Part shown: piece by piece, positions 17,845 through 27,322 of the stretch
Numbering within the stretch: the first letter of the stretch is position 1
Layout: each line of letters starts with the position of its first letter
Source: Rhodoluna sp.
GTDB lineage: Bacteria; Actinomycetota; Actinomycetes; Actinomycetales; Microbacteriaceae
DNA: 64,000 bases
Reading direction: 5' to 3'
Assembly: GCA_024641985.1 (NCBI GenBank)
Contig: JAHEBZ010000003.1
Location: forward strand, 124,001-188,000
Made by a program: the position numbers and the translations under genes
The notes under the pieces: model-generated
The model's database searches: none
What the model saw: the letters and a program-made list of their open reading frames with translations, nothing else
Told to the model about the DNA's origin: nothing

Positions 17845-18150
17845 CTATTCGTAGACCCTGACGAGGCGCCAAATGTGCTTTTGCCCACCCGAGTTATCTA
17901 GGGTGTGAACTAGCTCAAATTGCGCTCGGTCTTTGTTGTTGCTAGTTGCGCTCATGCGCCACATCTCTACCTCGAGCACTCCGGCGCCAATGCCGCGTTG
18001 CACTCTGGCCGCTTCTATCCACCATTCGCGGCGGGCAAACCAGCGAATTGGTTTTGACTTAACCAGATAGCCGGCACCCCGCCACCAAAAGCCAATTGGC
18101 TCACCAACTCGATCGACCGAAACCTCAACTCTTTCATCTACGCGCAGCAT
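17845..18150 (-). CDS. DUF6504 family protein, SOS-linked
   Basis: A 101-residue protein that starts MLRVDERVEVSVDRVGEPIG and has a Trp/Arg-rich middle (FWWRGAGYLV, WFARREWWIEAARV) and the closing WRLVRVYE. In actinobacteria this short family is typically found beside imuB and dnaE2 of the mutagenesis cassette; its biochemical role is not known to me. Its stop lies seven bases before the dnaE2 start, so the two are almost certainly one transcript. The frame is open a little further upstream, but AGGGG before ATG 18150 supports this start. Confidence 0.8.
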   Translation of the reverse strand: MLRVDERVEVSVDRVGEPIGFWWRGAGYLVKSKPIRWFARREWWIEAARVQRGIGAGVLEVEMWRMSATSNNKDRAQFELVHTLDNSGGQKHIWRLVRVYE

Positions 18151-18177
18151 CACTGCACCCCTAACCCTCAAGTAGTT

Positions 18178-18197
18178 ATTCGAACATTTGTTCGAAT
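18178..18197 (-). promoter_or_regulatory. LexA operator (SOS box) of DUF6504-dnaE2
   Basis: Perfect palindrome ATTCGAACATTTGTTCGAAT, with arms of eight bases and a four-base centre. It contains the actinobacterial LexA core CGAAC-N4-GTTCG. It sits 28 bases upstream of the DUF6504 start and faces only that unit; the SRAP gene behind it ends at 18266. Confidence 0.9.
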
Positions 18198-18265
18198 GTT
18201 AAGAGTGTATGGAACGCCACCGACATTTCATATTTCTAGCGTCGAATTATGCGTTTCGGGCGTGT

Positions 18266-19000
18266 CTAGAGCGCTTTGATTAGCTCTTCCGAATTGTTGC
18301 GAACCTGGCCTACGGCTTGGTTAACTGCAAAGAACTCGGCTTCGCCTGCCACCATATCTGAGTCGATCGCAATCGCGTCTAGCAAATCTTGGTCACCTTC
18401 GATGTGGGGGTCGAGCCAGGCGTCGAAAGTGTCGGCCGAAAGTAGAACAGGGTTTCTATCGTGAATGTGGGCTAATTCACCGCAAGACGCCTTGGTAAGT
18501 GTGGTCGCCGATAAAAGCCATCTAGAAGGGTCGTTAGCCGCTTTGCTAGGGTCGGCCCACCATTCATACAAGCCTGCCAATGCAAACATGCCATCGGTGC
18601 CAGCGTTTATATAAAACGGTTGCTTGGTGCCATCACTGGCGACCTGCCATTCGTAGTAGCCAGAAGCCGGGATAACGCAGCGACGACGCACCACGGCATC
18701 TTTGAAAGAGGGTTTCTCTAAAAGCGACTCGATGCGACCGTTGATCAGAGGAGCTCCCTCTGCCGGCCCCTTTGCCCACCGAGGCACCAAACCCCATCTG
18801 GCCGAGTGAATTTCACGGCTAAGTTCGCCAATCGGGGCACCGTTCTCGTCTTTTTCGAACGAGCGGTCGACAATCATGGCAATTTGTTGGGTTGGCGCCA
18901 CGTTATATGAGATGCCGGGCACTTCACCGATCACTTCATCCGCTTCAAAAATGGTTTGAATTTCTCCAACGCTTCTGGCAACAACAAAACGACCGCACAT
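18266..19000 (-). CDS. SOS response-associated peptidase (SRAP/HMCES, YedK family)
   Basis: SRAP proteins trap abasic sites in single-stranded DNA through a thiazolidine link to Cys2. The 244-residue protein starts MCGRF, with the required Cys2 after Met removal, and shows SYNVAPTQQ (Asn ligand), IPASGYYEWQ with the conserved Glu, a second YEWW motif and the His-containing HIHDRNPVLL. All key residues are present. It lies three bases after the DedA gene, so it seems to belong to that transcript rather than to the LexA-box unit downstream, though it abuts an SOS locus. Confidence 0.93.
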   Translation of the reverse strand: MCGRFVVARSVGEIQTIFEADEVIGEVPGISYNVAPTQQIAMIVDRSFEKDENGAPIGELSREIHSARWGLVPRWAKGPAEGAPLINGRIESLLEKPSFKDAVVRRRCVIPASGYYEWQVASDGTKQPFYINAGTDGMFALAGLYEWWADPSKAANDPSRWLLSATTLTKASCGELAHIHDRNPVLLSADTFDAWLDPHIEGDQDLLDAIAIDSDMVAGEAEFFAVNQAVGQVRNNSEELIKAL

Positions 19001-19003
19001 GGC

Positions 19004-19666
19004 TTAGCCTTTCGATTTAGAGTCTTCGCCCTGCTCGGCGAGTTTTTCAGCGGCAATCTCAAGTCGCTGTTTGCCAAAGTGAATAATGACCATGAAAACT
19101 AAGATGATTGCCACAAACACGAAGCCGCCCCACTTCAGGCTGCCCGAAATTTGCTCGTAGGCGCCTCGAGCTAAATAGCCAACCCCCACATAAGCCGAAG
19201 CCCAAATTGCGCAGGCTCCGAAAGTCCAAACGATGAACTCGCGGTATCGCATGCGGGTCATGCCCGAAGCCACCGGCACGAGTGAATGCAAGATTGGCAA
19301 AAATCTAGAGATTGCCACAGCTAAACCGCCACGGCGTTCAACAAAGCGGTCGGCCAGCGCCCAATTTGCCTCGCCAAGTTTCTTTCCAATTTTGCTGGCT
19401 CTAATTCGTTCGCCAAAAAAACGGCCGATCCAAAAACCGAGGCTTTCACCGATTAGCGATCCAATCAAAACCGCTGCCAGCAAGAAGAAAAAATCGCCGG
19501 CGTCTTGAACTCCCGTTGAGGCAACCAAAACTACGGTGTCGCCGGGTATTACCAACCCCACGAACAGTGAGGTTTCTAAAGCGATGGCTAGGCCGGCAAG
19601 AAGGTTTCGAAGCGCGGGGTCGACAGATTGAACAGTGTTTATCAACCAATCCAAGATGTCGTTCAT
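19004..19666 (-). CDS. DedA/SNARE-associated family membrane protein
   Basis: A 220-residue integral membrane protein of the DedA family, now linked to flipping of undecaprenyl phosphate or phospholipids and to membrane potential. Typical motifs are ETSLFVGLVIPGDTVVL near 30-47, GSLIGESLGFWIGRFFG near 68-84, and the FxxRFxPxxR-like region ISRFLPILHSLVPVASGMTRM near 119-139. The C-terminal tail is charged and cytoplasmic. It is followed by SRAP with a three-base gap. Confidence 0.9.
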   Translation of the reverse strand: MNDILDWLINTVQSVDPALRNLLAGLAIALETSLFVGLVIPGDTVVLVASTGVQDAGDFFFLLAAVLIGSLIGESLGFWIGRFFGERIRASKIGKKLGEANWALADRFVERRGGLAVAISRFLPILHSLVPVASGMTRMRYREFIVWTFGACAIWASAYVGVGYLARGAYEQISGSLKWGGFVFVAIILVFMVIIHFGKQRLEIAAEKLAEQGEDSKSKG

Positions 19667-19710
19667 GAGCCAATTCTCGCACTAATACGGGTCAACTCAA
19701 CGAACCCGAA

Positions 19711-20499
19711 CTATATGATCGTCGAAAGCATCCTGAGTCGCCGTTCGAATGAGTCGAAGTGTTTTGCGGTGCCAAGTGGCGCGCCAAGCCCGACCCACTC
19801 TGAAGCCACACGGATTCCCTGCAGGGAACTTAGTGCCCAAACCTCTAAGCCAACTAAATCGGCTGGTTTTGCGGTTTTCAGTCTGGTTTTAAGCCCCATT
19901 TGTTCGGCAATCGAAAAAACTTCACGTCTCGTTATCGAATCGAGCCAAGGCAATTCATCTCCTGGCGCGCAAAGCACATCGCCCTGCCACCAAACAATCG
20001 AACTTAGGGCTCCCTCAAGGATGTTGCCGCGTGAATCGGTGATCACGGCTTCGTCGGCACCGTGCATTTGAGCATTCCGGCGCATCTGCAAACACAGGCT
20101 CAGATCAGGGCCCTTAACCAAAGGGAACTGCCTCGGGTCTGTTTGAGGATAGGTCCACAACTTAATTGGGCCCAACTGATCGGGTGCCTCGCGCAGCCTC
20201 AAAAATAACTGGGCTCCCTTGTCGCCCTCGGTGTGTAGTTCGAGTCTAGGAAACCAGCGACCGGGCGCCCCGAGAGTGGTTTTTACCGCCTCGAAAAAAG
20301 TTGGTAAATCTTCGGTTAGCTCGGGCGCAGAGTCATTCACCCATGCCGCAAATCGCTCGAAATGGCGTTCAATAGAGTGTGCTTTTCCATCGATAACCAA
20401 CCATGAATCTGCGGCGGCTAACTGTGGCTCACCAGTCGATTCAGACTGTTCGATCAGAGCATCAGATTCAAAGCGAAAGAACTTTGCGTTATCGCTCAT
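19711..20499 (-). CDS. pabC: Aminotransferase class IV, PabC-like aminodeoxychorismate lyase
   Basis: A fold-type IV PLP enzyme of 262 residues. The likely PLP lysine lies in VKGPDLSL (about 130), and the cofactor-phosphate region is GADEAVITDSRGNILEGALS (about 148-167). It diverges from pabB across about 100 bases, which suggests 4-aminobenzoate production for folate: PabB makes aminodeoxychorismate and PabC removes pyruvate. A branched-chain or D-amino acid aminotransferase role cannot be ruled out by motif alone. A strong AGGAGG lies eight bases before ATG 20499. Confidence 0.8.
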   Translation of the reverse strand: MSDNAKFFRFESDALIEQSESTGEPQLAAADSWLVIDGKAHSIERHFERFAAWVNDSAPELTEDLPTFFEAVKTTLGAPGRWFPRLELHTEGDKGAQLFLRLREAPDQLGPIKLWTYPQTDPRQFPLVKGPDLSLCLQMRRNAQMHGADEAVITDSRGNILEGALSSIVWWQGDVLCAPGDELPWLDSITRREVFSIAEQMGLKTRLKTAKPADLVGLEVWALSSLQGIRVASEWVGLGAPLGTAKHFDSFERRLRMLSTII

Positions 20500-20603
20500 G
20501 CCTCTGACCTCCTAGCTAGTTCAAAGTGCCCGTGCGTCTAATCTAGATAGGAACAAAGCGGTTACAAAATCGACAGCCCAAAATCAGCACAAGGAGCGCA
20601 GCC

Positions 20604-21890
20604 ATGAATTTGTTTTCAGCGCGACTCGACGCTTGGGTAAGCGCACCAGACATTTTTACTTTGTTGCACGCGAAAGATGAATATTCATTCTGGCTAGATC
20701 GAGAACACCATCCAACCGACAAATATTCGGTGATTGGGGCTTCTAACGGCAGGCATGACATCAGGGATTTAGGCGAAGTACGCGAATTCTTGAATCCGGC
20801 TGAGAACGAATCTGACCTACCTTTTGCCTGGCGGCCCGGATTAGCCGGAGTGCTCTCTTATGAAGGTGAGCCTCATTTTTTACCGGTTGATCGCGCGTTA
20901 GTTCTTGATCATGAGTTGCAGCACATCTATTTTGTTGGTGCATTTGAATCCAAAACCGAATTTGATCATTGGCATCAGGCCGCACTGCTTCGAATCGGGT
21001 TGTCAGGGGGGCAAGTTGCCAGCTACCAGCACCTGAACAATCAGGGTTCAGTGTCTAGCGTTAGTTTGCGCCACAGCGAATCCGAATACCTTGCGATGAT
21101 TCGCAAAGCTATCGACTACATTTCCAAAGGCGATGTCTATCAACTTTGCCTGACAAATCAAATCAACATTCAGCACAATTTAGACCCACTCGATGTCTTT
21201 CTGAATCTACGAAAGCAAAATCCCGCCCCCTATTCCAGTTATTTCAGATTCGGCGACCTGCGATTAGTTTCGAGTTCTCCAGAGCAATTCATCTCGGTTG
21301 ATGCGCTTGGCGAATTGAGCACCAGGCCCATCAAGGGCACAAGACCAAGATCGGCAAGCCCCGAACTGGATGCCGATATCGCGGCTGAACTTGAATCGAA
21401 CGAAAAGGAACGTGCCGAGAATCTGATGATCGTCGATTTGATGCGCAACGATTTTGGCCGGGTTGCGCTGCCCGAGTCGATAAGTGTTCCAGAGCTTTTC
21501 AAAGTTGAGGCATACGCAACTGTTCATCAGTTGGTCAGCACCATCAGAGCCAAACTAGCTCCTGAATATTCATCCGTTGACGCACTTGAAGCATGTTTTC
21601 CAGGTGGGTCCATGACAGGTGCCCCAAAGATTCGAGCCATGGAGTTAATCGAACAACTCGAGCGAGGCGAACGGGGTCTATATTCGGGTGTCGCTGGATA
21701 TTTGGGTTCAGATGGTTCGGCCGAGTTTGGCATGATCATCCGCAGCATTGTGTTTGATGGCGAATCGATAACAATCGGGGTAGGTGGAGGCATAACCGCA
21801 GATTCAGATCCGCAAGCCGAGCTCGAAGAGACGAAACTCAAGGCATCAGCGCTCCTGAAGGCCATAAACGCACCAGACCCTTGGGCTTGA
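20604..21890 (+). CDS. pabB: Aminodeoxychorismate synthase component I
   Basis: Chorismate-binding enzyme of folate synthesis; it aminates chorismate with ammonia from a PabA-type subunit. The 428-residue protein has the full chorismate-binding domain in its C-terminal half, with SSSPEQF, PIKGTRPR, ENLMIVDLMRND, GGSMTGAPK and GVAGYLG. The Lys in PIKGT is the diagnostic PabB nucleophile; anthranilate synthase has Ala there. AAGGAG precedes ATG 20604. The glutamine amidotransferase subunit is not in the window. PabC is divergent next door. Confidence 0.92.
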   Translation: MNLFSARLDAWVSAPDIFTLLHAKDEYSFWLDREHHPTDKYSVIGASNGRHDIRDLGEVREFLNPAENESDLPFAWRPGLAGVLSYEGEPHFLPVDRALVLDHELQHIYFVGAFESKTEFDHWHQAALLRIGLSGGQVASYQHLNNQGSVSSVSLRHSESEYLAMIRKAIDYISKGDVYQLCLTNQINIQHNLDPLDVFLNLRKQNPAPYSSYFRFGDLRLVSSSPEQFISVDALGELSTRPIKGTRPRSASPELDADIAAELESNEKERAENLMIVDLMRNDFGRVALPESISVPELFKVEAYATVHQLVSTIRAKLAPEYSSVDALEACFPGGSMTGAPKIRAMELIEQLERGERGLYSGVAGYLGSDGSAEFGMIIRSIVFDGESITIGVGGGITADSDPQAELEETKLKASALLKAINAPDPWA

Positions 21891-21927
21891 TTGGTAATCT
21901 TTACGGGGGAGTAATCCCAACGAATTC

Positions 21928-24450
21928 ATGAAAAGTGAGCAAATGACCGACCAAAACGCGCCAGTGGCAAACGACAACGACTACAACGTCGCAGCCATCC
22001 AAGAAAAGTGGCTTCCGGTTTGGGACGAATTGCGCCCTTTCGCTTCGGGCAACCCTGGTGATTTGAGACCAAAGAAGTATGTGCTCGACATGTTTCCATA
22101 CCCATCTGGCGACCTGCACATGGGGCACGCCGAGGCGTATGCCCTTGGCGATGTAATTTCGCGATATTGGGTTCAAAAGGGTTTCAATGTTATGCACCCG
22201 ATTGGCTGGGACAGCTTTGGTTTGCCGGCCGAAAACGCGGCCATCAAGCGCGGCCTAGATCCAAAAGGCTGGACATACGACAACATCGCTCAGCAGCGTT
22301 CATCAATGCGACGCTATGCCTGTTCGTTCGATTGGGACCGCGTTTTGGTCACTTCAGACCCCATCTATTACCGCTGGAACCAGTGGTTGTTTCTTGAGTT
22401 CTATAACAAGGGCTTGGCTTACCGCAAAAATTCGAACGTTAACTGGTGCCCAAGTTGCCAAACTGTTTTGGCAAACGAGCAGGTTGTTCAGGGTTTGTGT
22501 GAGCGCTGCGACAGCCTGGTAACCAAGAAGGCCCTAACCCAGTGGTATTTCAAGGTAACCGATTACGCCGATCGCCTGCTTGACGATCTAGACACTCTTG
22601 AAGGCCACTGGCCAGCCAAGGTTTTGTCGATGCAACGCAACTGGATTGGCCGCTCGCACGGTGCCGATGTCGATTTTGCCATCGAGGGCCGCGATGAGCC
22701 CGTCACAGTGTTTACCACCCGTCCAGACACACTTTTCGGGGCCACTTTTATGGTCGTTGCCCCAGATGCAGCTCTTGCAGCCGAGTTAGTTGAGGCTTCG
22801 GATGAAGCTACGAAGGCAGCGTTTCACGCCTATCTCGAGCAGGTGAAACAATCCAACGACATCGAAAGATTGGCCACAGATCGCCCTAAGTCTGGTGTGC
22901 CTCTTGGTCGATACGCAATTAACCCGGTTAACGGCGAACGCCTACCAATTTGGGCAGCAGATTATGTGCTTGCCGATTATGGGCACGGCGCCATCATGGC
23001 GGTTCCTGCCCACGACCAGCGCGATTATGAGTTTGCCAAAGCGTTCAACCTTCCAATTCGCGCGGTTGTAGACATCAAGGATGAAAACGGGGTCTCAATC
23101 GACCCCGCTGTTTCTGGTGCACCGACAACTGGCGATGGCATATTGATCAACTCGGGCGCATTGAATGGTCTGGGCAAAGCTCAGGCCATCGACAAAATTA
23201 GTGAACTGCTATCGGCGCAGGGCAAGGGCAAAAAGACTAAAAACTTCCGCCTTCGCGACTGGCTAATTTCTCGCCAGCGCTACTGGGGAACCCCAATTCC
23301 GATCGTTCACTGTGAAATGTGTGGCGAGGTGCCAGTTCCGGCAGATCAACTTCCAGTCGTGCTTCCATCTGCCGAAGGTCTCGACCTCAAGCCAAAGGGC
23401 ACCTCTCCACTAGGTGGAGCTGAGGATTGGGTAAACGTGAAGTGCCCAAAGTGTGGCATGCCTGCCAAGCGCGACACCGACACAATGGATACCTTTGTTG
23501 ATTCTTCTTGGTATTTCTTGCGTTTCTTGTCACCGAACTCAACCGAAGTTGCCTTTCCGGTTGATGAGGCCAAGGCTTGGGCGCCGGTTGACCAGTATGT
23601 TGGCGGCGTGACTCACGCAATTCTTCACCTGTTGTATGCGCGATTTGTGACAAAGGTGCTACACGACCTTGATTACATCGACTTCGAAGAGCCATTCACC
23701 CGGTTGCTGAACCAAGGAATGGTTTTGATGGGTGGATCGGCGATGTCTAAGTCGCGCGGAAACCTGGTTGCGCTTTCTGAGCAATTAGATGAACACGGAG
23801 TGGATGCCATTCGTTTGACCATGTCGTTCGCGGGTCCACCCGAGGATGACATTGACTGGGCCGATGTGTCACCTGCAGGTTCGGCTAAATTCTTGGCTCG
23901 AGCATGGCGAACAGCCAACGACGTGTCTAGCCTGGTTGGAGTCAACCCGGCAGGCGGAAATCAAGAGCTTCGCAAGGCAACTCACAGCTTCTTGCGTGAT
24001 TTTGGGCCGCTTATCGAATCGTTCAAATTTAACGTTGGCGTTGCCAAGATAATGGAGCTCGTAAACGCGCTTCGCAAAGCAATTGATGGCCCTGCAGGCT
24101 CAGGCGATGCGGCAGTGCGCGAAGCCGCCGAAACGGTAGCAAAAGCGCTTTCGCTCTTCGCTCCTTATACAGCTGAAGATATGTGGCAGAAACTTGGCCA
24201 CAAGCCAGGAGTTGCACTGGCGCAGCTTGCAGATGCAGATTTGTCGCTGCTCGTTGAGAGCTCGATCGTGGCGATTGCTCAGGTTGACGGCAAGGTTCGT
24301 GACAAGTTCGAAGTTTCTGTAGACATCAGCGAAGCGGATTTGCGCGAATTGGCGATGTCGTCGGATGCGGTAAAAAAGGCAATCGGCGATAAGCAGGTGG
24401 CTAACGTTATCGTGCGTGCTCCAAAACTTGTCAACATAGCTACTCGCTAG
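21928..24450 (+). CDS. leuS: Leucyl-tRNA synthetase
   Basis: Charges tRNA-Leu. The 840-residue protein carries the HIGH-like motif HMGH (about 64-67), a zinc-type cluster [16 protein letters not shown]... followed by CERCDS, the CP1 editing domain with [12 protein letters not shown], and the KMSKS-like loop AMSKS (605-609). ATG 21943 is an alternative start five codons in. Length is normal for the bacterial alpha type. It lies directly after pabB but with a 37-base gap. Confidence 0.97.
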   Translation: MKSEQMTDQNAPVANDNDYNVAAIQEKWLPVWDELRPFASGNPGDLRPKKYVLDMFPYPSGDLHMGHAEAYALGDVISRYWVQKGFNVMHPIGWDSFGLPAENAAIKRGLDPKGWTYDNIAQQRSSMRRYACSFDWDRVLVTSDPIYYRWNQWLFLEFYNKGLAYRKNSNVNWCPSCQTVLANEQVVQGLCERCDSLVTKKALTQWYFKVTDYADRLLDDLDTLEGHWPAKVLSMQRNWIGRSHGADVDFAIEGRDEPVTVFTTRPDTLFGATFMVVAPDAALAAELVEASDEATKAAFHAYLEQVKQSNDIERLATDRPKSGVPLGRYAINPVNGERLPIWAADYVLADYGHGAIMAVPAHDQRDYEFAKAFNLPIRAVVDIKDENGVSIDPAVSGAPTTGDGILINSGALNGLGKAQAIDKISELLSAQGKGKKTKNFRLRDWLISRQRYWGTPIPIVHCEMCGEVPVPADQLPVVLPSAEGLDLKPKGTSPLGGAEDWVNVKCPKCGMPAKRDTDTMDTFVDSSWYFLRFLSPNSTEVAFPVDEAKAWAPVDQYVGGVTHAILHLLYARFVTKVLHDLDYIDFEEPFTRLLNQGMVLMGGSAMSKSRGNLVALSEQLDEHGVDAIRLTMSFAGPPEDDIDWADVSPAGSAKFLARAWRTANDVSSLVGVNPAGGNQELRKATHSFLRDFGPLIESFKFNVGVAKIMELVNALRKAIDGPAGSGDAAVREAAETVAKALSLFAPYTAEDMWQKLGHKPGVALAQLADADLSLLVESSIVAIAQVDGKVRDKFEVSVDISEADLRELAMSSDAVKKAIGDKQVANVIVRAPKLVNIATR

Positions 24451-24501
24451 CTGTTATCCACAATCTGAGGTTGTGTCGCAGCCGCAGTTCAGCGTCGAAA
24501 G

Positions 24502-24507
24502 TATCTT
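24502..24507 (+). promoter_or_regulatory. Putative leaderless -10 element of comEA
   Basis: TATCTT, then TCATGT, then GTG 24514. Six-base gap and no Shine-Dalgarno sequence. Confidence 0.4.
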
Positions 24508-24513
24508 TCATGT

Positions 24514-25113
24514 GTGGATTGGTTAAAGGGGCAGTTTAGAGACGCTATTGCTGCGAGCGGCAAATCATCGAGGCCGCTTTTTATCGCGATTTTTGTAATC
24601 GCGCTTCTAGCTGCAGGCGCCATCACGGTGTCAACGTCAAATGCTTCCAGTGGCAGTCTTGCTACGCCAACTGTTTCGCCTTCATCGGCAAGCGCAATTG
24701 AAAAACCTGCACTTTATGTTCATGTGGTCGGCGCGGTTACAACTCCGGGCATTTACAAGCTCGAACTGGGCTCGAGGGTCGTTGATGCAATTTTCGCCGC
24801 CGGCGGGTTTCTCGAAAGCGCCGATCAAACTAGCCTAAATCTCGCAAGAGAACTGAGCGATGGTGAGCAACTTCTAGCGCTAACAGTTGGTCAGCAAATA
24901 ACCATAGGCTCTGGCACAAGCCAGCTGATAAGCCTAAATCGCGCTTCCCAAGCTGAGCTCGAAGATTTGCCCGGGGTTGGCCCAGCATTGGCTGGCCGGC
25001 TTATTGATTGGCGAACCGCAAATGGCGGCTTCAAGTCAAAAGATGATTTGCTCAATGTCAGCGGTATTGGCCAGAAACTCTTTACTTCCATCAAAGATCT
25101 GGTGACTCTATGA
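24514..25113 (+). CDS. comEA: Competence protein ComEA (SLBB plus helix-hairpin-helix)
   Basis: Membrane-anchored double-stranded DNA receptor of transformation. The 199-residue protein has a short cytoplasmic N-terminus, one membrane helix (about 23-43), a Ser/Thr-rich linker, an SLBB domain (from YVHVVGAVTTPGIYKL, about 69, to about 130) and a C-terminal DNA-binding HhH pair (LNRASQAELEDLPGVGPALA and LLNVSGIGQKLF). It overlaps a short frame that leads into comEC. With comEC next to it the DNA uptake pair is complete; pilus genes are not in the window. Confidence 0.93.
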   Translation: MDWLKGQFRDAIAASGKSSRPLFIAIFVIALLAAGAITVSTSNASSGSLATPTVSPSSASAIEKPALYVHVVGAVTTPGIYKLELGSRVVDAIFAAGGFLESADQTSLNLARELSDGEQLLALTVGQQITIGSGTSQLISLNRASQAELEDLPGVGPALAGRLIDWRTANGGFKSKDDLLNVSGIGQKLFTSIKDLVTL

Positions 25114-25172
25114 TGGTGTGGCTATTGGCCCTATCGGTGTGGGTTTTGTATGTTTCTCTGATCGGCTTCTAA
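25110..25172 (+). CDS. Short 20-codon frame between comEA and comEC (possible first membrane helix of ComEC)
   Basis: ATGATG at 25110 overlaps the comEA stop (ATGA). The frame encodes 20 residues, nearly all hydrophobic (WLLALSVWVLYVSLIGF at the end), and stops with TAA at 25170-25172, which overlaps the ATG 25172 of comEC (TAATG). ComEC proteins often begin with two membrane helices, and this peptide plus the first helix of the comEC frame would supply them. It may be a coupled peptide, the first part of a frameshifted gene, or chance. Confidence 0.4.
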   Translation: MMVWLLALSVWVLYVSLIGF

Positions 25173-27313
25173 TGCGCCGAGTTGTTGCGCTTTTGGTTTG
25201 CTCGTTGGCGTTGGCCGGGTTCTCTTTCAGCATTCAGTCACAAGCATCCAAGTCTTCAACCATGGTCGCCCTGGCGCAATCGGGCAGGGTGATCGATTGT
25301 GAATTTAAGATTTCAGCTCAACCAATAATTCGTGAGAGTTTTGGTCAATCGGTTCAGATGAGCCAAGCGTCAGTATTTCTTGATCAGCAGGCCCTATCGG
25401 TTGAATTGCACCACCAAGGGGCGCTGAAGCTTGAAAAAGGTGCAACCTATTCGGCGAAGCTAAAATTTAGCAAGTTCGCCAACCATAAGAAAATAAACTT
25501 TCGTGCGATCACCGTTGATGAACCGGTCGCAATTTTGGGCGCCGGGTCAAATGTCTTTCAAGAAGCCCGCCAAGCATTCGTGGCGGCAACCTCGTCTGTC
25601 GATGCCGAATCTAAAGCGCTGGTTTTAGGGCTTGCGATTGGTGATAGGTCGCAGACCCCTATCAAATTAGCAGTCGACATGAAAACCGTTTCACTAACCC
25701 ATCTAATGGCCGTGTCTGGTGCTAACTGCGCAATCGTGGCCGGTGTCGTTGTGTTTTTGCTCTCAAAGCTCCAAATTTCGAGGCTTATCAGAGCGCTACT
25801 AACTTCACTCGCCATTTTTGCTTACGTTTCTTTGGTCGGCCCCGAACCGAGTGTTATTAGAGCCGGATTCATGGCGATAACTGTAGTGATGGCTCTAAGT
25901 GCCGGTAGAAAACCTCATCCGATTGCGGCTTTGGGGTTCGCGGTGCTTTGTTTGCTAATCGCTGACCCATGGCTTGCTGTTGATTACGGCTTCTTGCTTT
26001 CGGTTGCGGCAACTGCTGGCATTTTGGTGTTAACGCCGGCTATCTATTCGCGCTTGAGTCTTTTAGTTCCAAAATATTTGGCCCTGGCAATCGCTGTTTC
26101 GCTTGGCCCACAGGTTTTTTGTCTGCCAATTTTGCTTCAACTCCAACCTGGGCTCTCTACATACTCGGTCTTAGCCAACGTCTTAGCAGAGCCGCTGGTT
26201 GCCCCGGTAACGGTATTGGCAATTTTGGCTTGCGCTGTGGCGTGGTGCCTGCCAGGGCTATCAATGGCGCTAACTCATCTGGCCAGTCTTGGCACTTGGT
26301 GCATTGCCCAATTGGCACACTTTTTTGCCGCCTTGCCCTTGGCAACTCTCCAGTGGCTTGCTGGGTTGTCGGCCACCATTGTCTCGGTGTTGGTTATTCT
26401 CGTGATTCTAGTTTGGCTCAAATCTAGGGCCAACTTGCCAAAGTTTTTGGCAGCCATCGCTCTTGTGATTGTGCTTGCAAGCACCTTGTTGGCCCAGATT
26501 CCAATTCAAAAGTTGGTCGGTCAATGGCCACCCAAAAACTGGCAAGTGGTTCAATGTGATGTCGGACAAGGAGACGCCCTCGTTTTGCGCTCTAGCAATG
26601 CAGTTGCAGTAATCGACGTAGGTCGAGAGCCAAAGCCGATCGACGACTGTCTCAAGGAGCTGTCTGTGACAAAGATTGATTTGCTCGTGCTGACGCACTT
26701 TGATCTCGATCACGTGGGCGGTTTGGATGGCGCACTCGTCGGTCGATCGGTTGTTGATGCCATAATTTCTCCGTTCGATGATCCGCGTTGGGCGGCTAAC
26801 AAGAGCTTGGACAGGTTGGAGGCGATGGGTGCAAATATTACGGTCGCTGGCGAAGGCACCTCGGGCAAACTGGGGCAAGTAGGTTGGCGAGTGATCGGCC
26901 CGGCAATTCCGTCCAGTCAAATCGAAGATTCCAACGATGGCAGCCTAGTCATTTCATGGGATTTTGCTAGTTTTTCCGTCTTGTCGATGGCCGATTCGGG
27001 CGAGCGAGCGCAGCAGTTTGTGGCCGCAAAGTCTTTGTCTTGGTTAAAACGGCTCACCCAGGTCAAACCTCTAATTCTCAAGGTTTCACATCATGGTTCG
27101 GCCGACCAATACGGTGAGTTGATCGAAGAACTGAAGCCAGATCTAAGCCTAATTTCGGTGGGAGCCGGCAACGCCTATGGGCATCCAACAAGTCGAACTC
27201 TAGGTCTATTAGAACGTTTAGGGTCAAAAATATTTCGGACCGACCTGGCCGGTTCGATTGCCATAACTTTCACCGAATCAGGCATCCAATATTCGACCTC
27301 GGGTCGGGGTTAG
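25172..27313 (+). CDS. comEC: DNA uptake channel ComEC/Rec2
   Basis: Polytopic channel that carries single-stranded DNA into the cell. From ATG 25172 it has about 713 residues: an N-terminal helix (VVALLVCSLALAGF), an extracellular OB-like domain (about 45-130), the Competence helical region with HLMAVSGANCAIV (about 190) and some ten helices, then a cytoplasmic metallo-beta-lactamase-like domain with VGQGDALVL, LTHFDLDHVGG and KVSHHGSADQY. The frame is also open from GTG 25118, but the added residues are not helix-like, while the other frame there encodes a hydrophobic peptide. Confidence 0.9.
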   Translation: MRRVVALLVCSLALAGFSFSIQSQASKSSTMVALAQSGRVIDCEFKISAQPIIRESFGQSVQMSQASVFLDQQALSVELHHQGALKLEKGATYSAKLKFSKFANHKKINFRAITVDEPVAILGAGSNVFQEARQAFVAATSSVDAESKALVLGLAIGDRSQTPIKLAVDMKTVSLTHLMAVSGANCAIVAGVVVFLLSKLQISRLIRALLTSLAIFAYVSLVGPEPSVIRAGFMAITVVMALSAGRKPHPIAALGFAVLCLLIADPWLAVDYGFLLSVAATAGILVLTPAIYSRLSLLVPKYLALAIAVSLGPQVFCLPILLQLQPGLSTYSVLANVLAEPLVAPVTVLAILACAVAWCLPGLSMALTHLASLGTWCIAQLAHFFAALPLATLQWLAGLSATIVSVLVILVILVWLKSRANLPKFLAAIALVIVLASTLLAQIPIQKLVGQWPPKNWQVVQCDVGQGDALVLRSSNAVAVIDVGREPKPIDDCLKELSVTKIDLLVLTHFDLDHVGGLDGALVGRSVVDAIISPFDDPRWAANKSLDRLEAMGANITVAGEGTSGKLGQVGWRVIGPAIPSSQIEDSNDGSLVISWDFASFSVLSMADSGERAQQFVAAKSLSWLKRLTQVKPLILKVSHHGSADQYGELIEELKPDLSLISVGAGNAYGHPTSRTLGLLERLGSKIFRTDLAGSIAITFTESGIQYSTSGRG

Positions 27314-27316
27314 GCT
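27311..27316 (+). promoter_or_regulatory. Putative leaderless -10 element of holA
   Basis: TAGGCT, which also contains the comEC stop codon, then TGTTGA and ATG 27323. Six-base gap and no Shine-Dalgarno sequence. Confidence 0.5.
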
Positions 27317-27322
27317 TGTTGA

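Noticed and set aside
20604-21890. Anthranilate synthase component I (trpE)
   Set aside because: The PIKGT Lys marks PabB, where TrpE has Ala, and a PabC-like lyase is divergent next door.
24454-24475. Perfect DnaA box TTATCCACA and a small hairpin between leuS and comEA
   Set aside because: A single nine-base match is expected by chance at about this frequency in 64 kb, and there is no cluster, AT-rich region or dnaA/dnaN gene. The 7-base stem has no T-run, so it is not a clear terminator.
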